A stretch of 64,000 nucleotides of DNA from positions 57,429-121,428 of the forward strand of contig JWZX01003409.1 in the NCBI GenBank assembly GCA_001275005.1, given 5' to 3'. Position 1 is the stretch's first letter. Each line of letters starts with the position of its first letter. The notes below the pieces were generated by a model. The model searched no databases, was not told the origin of the DNA, and saw only the letters and a program-made list of their open reading frames with translations. This DNA comes from Chrysochromulina tobinii. Taxonomy: Eukaryota > Haptophyta > Prymnesiales > Chrysochromulinaceae. Positions 59,401 to 64,000 of this stretch are shown in pieces. The position numbers were made by a program, and so were the translations under genes.

Positions 59401-61214
59401 CTAGCAGCCATGGCAACCACCGCCGCCTCCGCAGGCGTTGCCGAAGCAGGCAACTTCATGACTGCAGAAAGCGTCTCCCCGAGTCGATGCTCTTGAGAGT
59501 TGATGCTCTGTCGTCGGGACGAGGGCGAGAGACTCCTTTCCGTCTGCGCCGTGACAAGTTGCCGTCCAGACCCGATCGCGAGATCGCGAGGAGCGCGAAA
59601 GCTGCGCATACCGCCGCCTGCCTTGTGACCTAGGAGGTCGCCCGACAGCTTGACGTCTCCCATCTCATCAGCGTCGATCACAAGAATTGCATCTGCTCCT
59701 TTGCCATTCGTTCCCAAAGTGTCATTCAACTGGTTCGAGCGTACAGTGCCATTCTCGGTGGGCGATGTCTGCGCCACCTTGAACCGTCGATCGAAATTCA
59801 ATGAAAACTCATCCCGAAGGCGCCTTTGGAGCTCCCGACCTCGCTCAGCACTGAGTGCTCGCTCAGCTCCGGGCGAAGCTCGTGCGCTGGATGGCCCTCG
59901 CTGCTTGGCCGAAGTAGGGCGTCCTGCTGATGGAGTTGCCGCCACAACTGACGCTGACGCTGAGGAGGTGGACGGCTCCGTGGTGGCAGGTTGCCCTTCG
60001 AGATGCGGAGCTGGAGCTGGAGCTGGAGCTGCTGCTGCTGCTCCTGCTGCCCTGCCAGACTTTGGCGATGCCCGGCCAGACTTTGGCGTTGCCCTGCCAG
60101 ACTTGGGCGTGCCCAACGTCGGTGCAGCCGCTTCAGAAGCAGAGGACGAAAGCGGCGGCACTGGTGCTGACGCAAGTTCCAGGGTGTTGCTCCTGCTTCG
60201 ACCTGATACTGCCGGTGCTCCTGCTGCGACTGCCGGCGCAATCGCTTCTTCCTGTTCCAGGGCCGGCGCGGGAGGCGGTGCCGGCGGTGGCACGGGCTCA
60301 GCAGATGGCGCACTCGAAACGGGCACGGGCTTAACAGGCTTCTGCCAAGGCTGCGGATTCTTTTTGTCTTCCTGCTGCTTCTTGCGGCGGAGGCGCGCGG
60401 CTTCTGCAGCAGCTGCGAGCGCAGCAGCCGTAGCTTGCGCTTCCGCCTCTGCTGCCTCTGCTGCCTCTGCTGCCGCTATTGCTGTCGCCCTCTCCTCTTC
60501 CTCTCGGAGCAAGCGGGCCTCCTCAGCGAGCTCCGCCTGAGTGGTTCCCTTAGGGGTCAAGGGTCCCTCGTCGCGAGCTAGCACGAAGACATCGAGCTCC
60601 TCTGCATGGGTGACGTTGCCAAGGGCATCCTTGAAGTCCACGAGAAAGGTTGACGGTACCCTGGCAGTAACACGCTGGAGACCGTCGCCATGTAGGATAC
60701 ACTTCCCAGCGTCCGCGCACGGTGTGAGCACGTGGACGGAGAAGGGGCTATCAGGCAGTTGAATGCCAGCGAGGGATACAGAAATGTAGTAGAGCCCTGA
60801 GACGGACGGACGGTACTCGCACGTGTACTCGCCGTTCTTGTGGTCGACCAAACGTGGTTTGACGGTGGAGGCACCTCGCACTGAAATCTGGAAGTGGTCT
60901 CCACCGGTCGTTCGTCTCCCCTCACTCTCGGTCCGGGCGATGATGGTGAAGACGGCGAGCTGCCGCGCCATGCCCATCTTGAGGCCGTCGCCTGAGACGA
61001 GACACTTCTCCGGTTTGGTCGGAGGCTCTATCTGTGCTGCTGCGGCGGCCGCTTCGAACCGCTTCTGCTCATCAGCTTTCCTTTCCTCGGTGGCCATCTT
61101 CGAGGCACCAGCCTTCACTCCAAGAACACCTTTGCCCTTGAAGTTTGAGCTTCCACCCGCCACCTCGTCGTGCCGCGCTTCGGCAACTGGTCGACCATCG
61201 AGCAGTGCCATCAT
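56442..61214 (-). CDS. Filamin-repeat (IgFLMN) protein
   Basis: Single exon, 1,590 aa from ATG 61214 (MMALLDGRPV). At least six filamin-type immunoglobulin repeats can be read from their hallmarks: a start like KCxxxGxGL (CLVSGDGLKMGMA, CILHGDGLQRVTA, CACTGTGLQRVLA), a middle D(R)xGN (DALGNVT, DRVGNLC, DQFGNPC, DRYGNKL), DxxDGxYxxxYxxxxxGxYxxxV, and an end like GSPFxxxV (DSPFSVHVL, GSPFALKVL, GSPFRVTVS, GSPVSFKVN). Three repeats are split by long disordered inserts: Ala/Pro-rich with TPKSGRA copies near 60060-60110, and Lys/Ala-rich helices near 57950-58350. There is no actin-binding CH pair in this frame. By family it would be a mechanical scaffold or crosslinker; partners unknown. Confidence 0.82.
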   Translation of the reverse strand: MMALLDGRPVAEARHDEVAGGSSNFKGKGVLGVKAGASKMATEERKADEQKRFEAAAAAAQIEPPTKPEKCLVSGDGLKMGMARQLAVFTIIARTESEGRRTTGGDHFQISVRGASTVKPRLVDHKNGEYTCEYRPSVSGLYYISVSLAGIQLPDSPFSVHVLTPCADAGKCILHGDGLQRVTARVPSTFLVDFKDALGNVTHAEELDVFVLARDEGPLTPKGTTQAELAEEARLLREEEERATAIAAAEAAEAAEAEAQATAAALAAAAEAARLRRKKQQEDKKNPQPWQKPVKPVPVSSAPSAEPVPPPAPPPAPALEQEEAIAPAVAAGAPAVSGRSRSNTLELASAPVPPLSSSASEAAAPTLGTPKSGRATPKSGRASPKSGRAAGAAAAAPAPAPAPHLEGQPATTEPSTSSASASVVAATPSAGRPTSAKQRGPSSARASPGAERALSAERGRELQRRLRDEFSLNFDRRFKVAQTSPTENGTVRSNQLNDTLGTNGKGADAILVIDADEMGDVKLSGDLLGHKAGGGMRSFRAPRDLAIGSGRQLVTAQTERSLSPSSRRQSINSQEHRLGETLSAVMKLPASATPAEAAVVAMAASPLSPKVAHAQEAAASRKDASKKEGAKLDGAERQRHLRLWAKQLADEQSRIKAEAHAVQMLGARAQEGDAEAQAAIHAAAAGPSFASEIASEANVSPRSRPNGFAYGGIYPGTIHAHGKLWETHTVSFSIGRAGCYYLHVGLRSSGLPLPGSPFALKVLPGHAHALSTRLPTEALPLRTVVGETGSLVVHAADRVGNLCASGGDPLDAMEPTRTVECTTTDLGDGRYRINWSAKASGLYQLHVTVGGTQVYNSPVELTMLPANPDVSKCACTGTGLQRVLAGRLAVFRVKSRDRYSNPTQTPDRSVQDKGKMKFGLCAIPAAVILPAHLLTAEEAATAAPVNFKPKYTNDEIYGITKAAAAKEHAEKLKELLAMETASKQLGKAASEPAPMAPATGESPADKDAGKPNLKKLLGAAALLAKKDVREDSKEIPELKKEEREKAIATSVIEKLKAKKGGKDGGKESKEEAEERKKAVQAAAEEVAKVAKAAAEAQASAKLQVVVTAKAATVPSMPFQGVWRPGGEYEIRYMWKEAGHFDLHVWCDVEGDGERQRLPGSPFRVTVSAAQPSASGSLIGNIEKLKYSAGERIEFTPQLRDQFGNPCAIVDRTSNSNLSGGSAAEVIMKEMLAQHGDRIGDRAMQAMLKVADGIKSFVKDPFGQASGWDDQLNESTPTRGLGSPELFTRRKVTGARDSSSSSLRRKASEDSVTPELTGWVVGPKGSTPLLLQRTDKLGQFEVRNQTITLQGSYEAHFALNGVPIAGSPVSFKVNAAAPSGKNSFIVAPDQPALVKLPYELTLHAVDRYGNKLSSGGARVEVKVIGASAPCTVVDHKDGTYSLHFTVNSTGSYQVEVRIDGLKVKGTPSSVVKDKEEAQAIPADTVKNLFKTSATKPRQLKREPSSATPTKDGAGMDSQTASPLKAKSKNRKPSAPTTNVADALLESEELGGVADDEGDGAIPMDDDLAHQAPGSRAASKPAGASKLGNRLG

Positions 61215-61858
61215 GCGCTCTCCAATCTGTGAGACAGGACGCGCCGACTGTCAGCGTTAGGGCTGCGAAAAGTGCAAGGGGCGCTGTGCAGCATATCAGG
61301 CAGCGCCCAGGGAGCAGCTTCCCACCTCAGTGTCGGCAGCTCGTTGAACGTGACTCAAAAATGACAGAGCAATGCTGTTATGGGTGACCGTTTTCATGCC
61401 GCAGCTTTCCACATTTACAGGGAGTTGGTCGGCGTAAAACGGTGTGACGGCCTTGGCTGTCGTGTGATTCAGGCCGTCGGTCGCTGACGTCTCCGACATT
61501 GCCGGCTACGACGCGGAAGGCTACCCAGCCTACCGCCGTCCACAAATAGAGGAACGCCCAACACAAGCAGAGCCAAAAATCAATCCGTGTCCAAGGAAGT
61601 TGCGCAATTCGCTCGGCGTGCATATCAATCTGCCGGCTCGACGCGACGTGCTGACCACGCCCCTCCTCAATATCCTGCAACTCCTCAATCCCTGTGTGCC
61701 CCTCCTGAGTATCTGCTCAAAAGTACTGCCCCCCAGAACCCCGAATCATCGATGGGTGGGTAATCATCTCGCTCTTCGAGGTGGCGACTCGAGGCGGCGG
61801 CCGACGTACGTCCGCGGCGACGCGCAGCCAAAGACGTGGTGGGCGTGCTGAAGAGCAG
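61215..61858. other. Divergent spacer, filamin and plastid-protein genes
   Basis: 644 bp that should hold both promoters. A minus-strand frame, 61623-61378, would encode 81 aa with one hydrophobic segment (FWLCLCWAFLYLWTAVGWVA). It has an ATG but no family likeness, so I do not call it a gene. Nothing else recognised. Confidence 0.35.
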
Positions 61859-64000
61859 ATGCAGATCGCGTTCGCTCTGCTCGTGGCACAAACTTTCGGA
61901 GCGCTAGTGATCACCCCGAGCCATGCACCTGCAGTTCTCCTTGGCCCTGCCGGACGCCACGTTCCCTCTCCACGTGTGATCGCACGCCACGCGGCACCAC
62001 ATTGCATGACGCCAAAGGAAGCTGATGCGGTCGATCCTGTCGCGTCCCGAGCACCAATCGCGTCAGGGGGAGACATTCCACGCGTCCAGCGCTGGCATCA
62101 GCGTGTTCTGGCCGCAGGCCGACGGGTCCGCCATCTCTTTGGCACCACTGCCCGTGCGGCGCTCATTGCAGCAGTGTTCATTTTGCCCGCGCGCGGCGGC
62201 GGCAGCGTGGGCGGCCCGTTGGGAGCGCAGCCCGCGCATGCGACTACGCGTGTGGCCAAAAATGCCCAGGCAGCCGACGAGCTCGATTTCGCACAAACGC
62301 AGCTGCGCAGCTCAGGCTCGCCGCTCGTGATCAAGGTAATCCAGGGGGCGGCGGTCGCGGGCACCGCGGGCGCGAGCATCGCGTATGTGCTCGCGCAGCA
62401 GCGCAAAGCCGATGAGACAAAGAAGCGCGAGGCACAGGAGTACCTCAACATGGTCATGCAAGCGGAGCAGAAGATCGTCGACGGCGATGGCGGTAAGAGC
62501 ATCGGCGCCACAGTTGCCGAGGACGACCCCTTTGCCATCGCTGCGCTGCGCGAGCCTGTGGCGCCGCCGCCGCTCGAGCCGCCGCCGCTCGAGCCGCCGC
62601 CCAAGAAAAGTCTGCTCAACCTGTTCGGCACACGAAAGCCAACGGTCAGCGTACCGACGGTGGATGATCTCACCATGGCAAGCACGCCTCAGGCCGCCCT
62701 CTGCAAGACGCTCGCTTGGTCGCTACGCGCGCCGATCGACATCGCAGCGGCGAGTACACCAGAGGAGGGCACCGAGCTCAACCTGGATGAGGACGGCCCC
62801 GCGGCGCTCGCCATCTCCATTCTCGAGGAGCTCGATGCCGCCAAGAACGAGACGATCGGCGCCGGGCTCAGCCTGAGGGAGGTGGGCAGCTGCCTCGAGC
62901 AAGTGGGGCGTGCGATGCTGCTGCAGCGCGTCGACGCGGCGATCGCGGTGCTCAACCAGCCCGAGGCGTTCGCCGAGCAGGCAAAGTTCCTCTGCCTCTT
63001 TGCCCAGAATGCCGAGGCCGTGGCTACCTTCATGGGCGTCGAGCGGCTTGTCGGCGAAGTGCTCTACGAGGGCGCCGAGGGACGTCGTCCTCTCGAAAGG
63101 TTGTATGCGGGCTGCCTTCGGCTCGCTGCTCCCGAGCTGCTCGCGTCGATGGGGATGGGACTGGGCGGCGAAGATGGCGAGGGGGCGGCGAGCACCGGCG
63201 TGGGCCTCGATACCGTGGAGAAGCTTCGCCCGCTGCTCAAGGTGAGTGACCAGAAGGGCGAGAAGCTCGTGCAGGAGGTGATGCAGCAACAGATGATGGC
63301 GGCGATGGGACCCACGGCCGAAGGCGATGAGACGAAACAGATCGCGCAGTCGGTCGCGATGCTCGAGACACTGATCGACTCGGGCTCGATGCAGCCCGAG
63401 GACCTCGCCTCCCTCAAGGGCATGATCTCCCAATCCATGGGCATGCCTGTCGAGGAGCTCCTTCGCCGTAAGGATGAGCTTCAACAAGGGCTCCCCGAGG
63501 AAGGGAAGAAGCTCTTCACACTCCTCGAGCGTCTCTTCGGCGACGGCGCCAAGACCAAAGGCGCCAAGACCGGTGGCGCGGGCGGCAAGTCCGACAAGCT
63601 CAAGTCCGCCGGAGCTGGCAAGGGTGCTGCGGACCTGCCGGACGACCTCGAGGACGACATGAAAGTCACGGTTCGGGCGGGCGCGCTGCCGCCAACGCCG
63701 CCGGCGCCGGCTGCACTCGGGATGAAGAGTCCCGTCGCGACACCCAAAAGCAAGGCCAAAATCTCGATCAAGAAGGCGACGGACAAGGCGCCCGCCGCGG
63801 CGGCGGCCACCCCGGCGCCAGCGCCGCCGCCGACCTCGATGTGGGAAGAGCTGAAAAAGTCCGCAGAGGCGGAGAAGCCGATCTCGATTACGGAGAAGAC
63901 GGCCGAGGAGCTACTGAACGAGGCGGAAGAGGCTTTTGGCTTTACGCAGCCTTCGCCTCCTCCTCCTCCTCCTCCTCCTCCTCCTCCTCCTCCTCCTCCT
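61859..64000 (+). CDS. Probable plastid-targeted protein, unknown, 3'-truncated
   Basis: An open frame from ATG 61859 to the window end (714 codons, no stop). The N-terminus MQIAFALLVAQTFGALVITP is a clear signal peptide. It is followed by a basic, acid-poor stretch (GRHVPSPRVIARHAAPHC), the bipartite presequence typical of secondary plastids. A second hydrophobic stretch, RAALIAAVFILPARGGGSVG, ends in GAQPAHA, like a thylakoid/lumen-type cleavage site. A further one is AAVAGTAGASIAYVLAQQ. The rest is helical and acidic (LNLDEDGPAALAISILEELD), then Lys/Ala/Pro-rich, ending in a proline run at the edge. No catalytic family recognised. Targeting is inferred from composition only. Confidence 0.7.
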   Translation, partial: MQIAFALLVAQTFGALVITPSHAPAVLLGPAGRHVPSPRVIARHAAPHCMTPKEADAVDPVASRAPIASGGDIPRVQRWHQRVLAAGRRVRHLFGTTARAALIAAVFILPARGGGSVGGPLGAQPAHATTRVAKNAQAADELDFAQTQLRSSGSPLVIKVIQGAAVAGTAGASIAYVLAQQRKADETKKREAQEYLNMVMQAEQKIVDGDGGKSIGATVAEDDPFAIAALREPVAPPPLEPPPLEPPPKKSLLNLFGTRKPTVSVPTVDDLTMASTPQAALCKTLAWSLRAPIDIAAASTPEEGTELNLDEDGPAALAISILEELDAAKNETIGAGLSLREVGSCLEQVGRAMLLQRVDAAIAVLNQPEAFAEQAKFLCLFAQNAEAVATFMGVERLVGEVLYEGAEGRRPLERLYAGCLRLAAPELLASMGMGLGGEDGEGAASTGVGLDTVEKLRPLLKVSDQKGEKLVQEVMQQQMMAAMGPTAEGDETKQIAQSVAMLETLIDSGSMQPEDLASLKGMISQSMGMPVEELLRRKDELQQGLPEEGKKLFTLLERLFGDGAKTKGAKTGGAGGKSDKLKSAGAGKGAADLPDDLEDDMKVTVRAGALPPTPPAPAALGMKSPVATPKSKAKISIKKATDKAPAAAAATPAPAPPPTSMWEELKKSAEAEKPISITEKTAEELLNEAEEAFGFTQPSPPPPPPPPPPPPPPP
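63956..64000 (+). repeat. (CCT)15+ microsatellite coding poly-proline
   Basis: At least fifteen CCT triplets run to the window edge, in frame with the plastid-protein gene. The window may end here because the repeat stopped assembly. Confidence 0.9.

Noticed and set aside
61378-61623. 81-codon minus-strand frame with one hydrophobic segment
   Set aside because: It has an ATG and stop but no family likeness, conserved context or codon signal strong enough to call a gene.

Overview
This is a nuclear segment from a high-GC, gene-dense unicellular eukaryote. Spliceosomal introns, filamin, calponin-homology, PDZ, RING, J-domain and EF-hand proteins, and a cereblon-type CULT domain rule out a prokaryote. 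Two proteins start with signal-peptide-like segments followed by transit-like sequence (35965 and 61859), which fits an alga with a secondary plastid. A haptophyte-like alga is my best guess, but that is inference. About 25 genes fill 64 kb. Many are divergent pairs with short shared spacers. No rRNA, tRNA, CRISPR array or intact transposon was seen.

Layout. 1-8.4 kb: Fringe-like glycosyltransferase (partial), ARM/IQ protein, UDP-GlcNAc pyrophosphorylase (UAP1) and a short WD40 gene. 9-23 kb: UBA-TBC-rhodanese protein, a membrane/coiled-coil/EF-hand protein, an aquaporin, a ubiquitin-like coiled-coil protein, a centrin/calmodulin-like protein, a TMEM185-RING protein and a J-domain protein. 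23-31 kb: ankyrin/EF-hand protein, GT61-like glycosyltransferase, CULT plus YABBY-like protein and a four-PDZ protein. 31.5-39 kb: a co-directional run of ornithine decarboxylase, ornithine aminotransferase and a fusion of an M14 carboxypeptidase with an N-terminal protein methyltransferase. 39-64 kb: a large multi-CH protein, RecQ helicase, PC-esterase/TBL-like protein, a 2,245-aa coiled-coil protein, a filamin-repeat protein and a probable plastid-targeted protein running off the window.

The most striking signal is in the introns. Nine of about sixteen inferred introns are short (64-251 bp) and built from one related set of sequence blocks (TTGCATGCAAGTGCTCAC and TGATGACxTCTGATTGC ... CCTCATCAG). 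Nearly all are bounded by a direct duplication of the host exon, from 6 bp up to 30 bp and in one case perfect over 23 bp. One splice site comes from the inserted block and the other from the duplicated exon. This is the signature of introner-like elements that create new introns, and several copies look recent. They interrupt UAP1, the TBC-rhodanese gene, GT61, ODC (twice), OAT, the carboxypeptidase-methyltransferase and the giant coiled-coil gene (twice).

Other points of note are two unusual domain fusions (carboxypeptidase + alpha-N-methyltransferase; CULT + YABBY-like HMG), two ornithine-consuming enzymes side by side, an exon+intron tandem duplication in the WD40 gene, and three single-base frame disruptions that may be assembly errors. 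All gene models were read by eye from the DNA. Exon borders are inferred from frame, splice dinucleotides and family alignment from memory.
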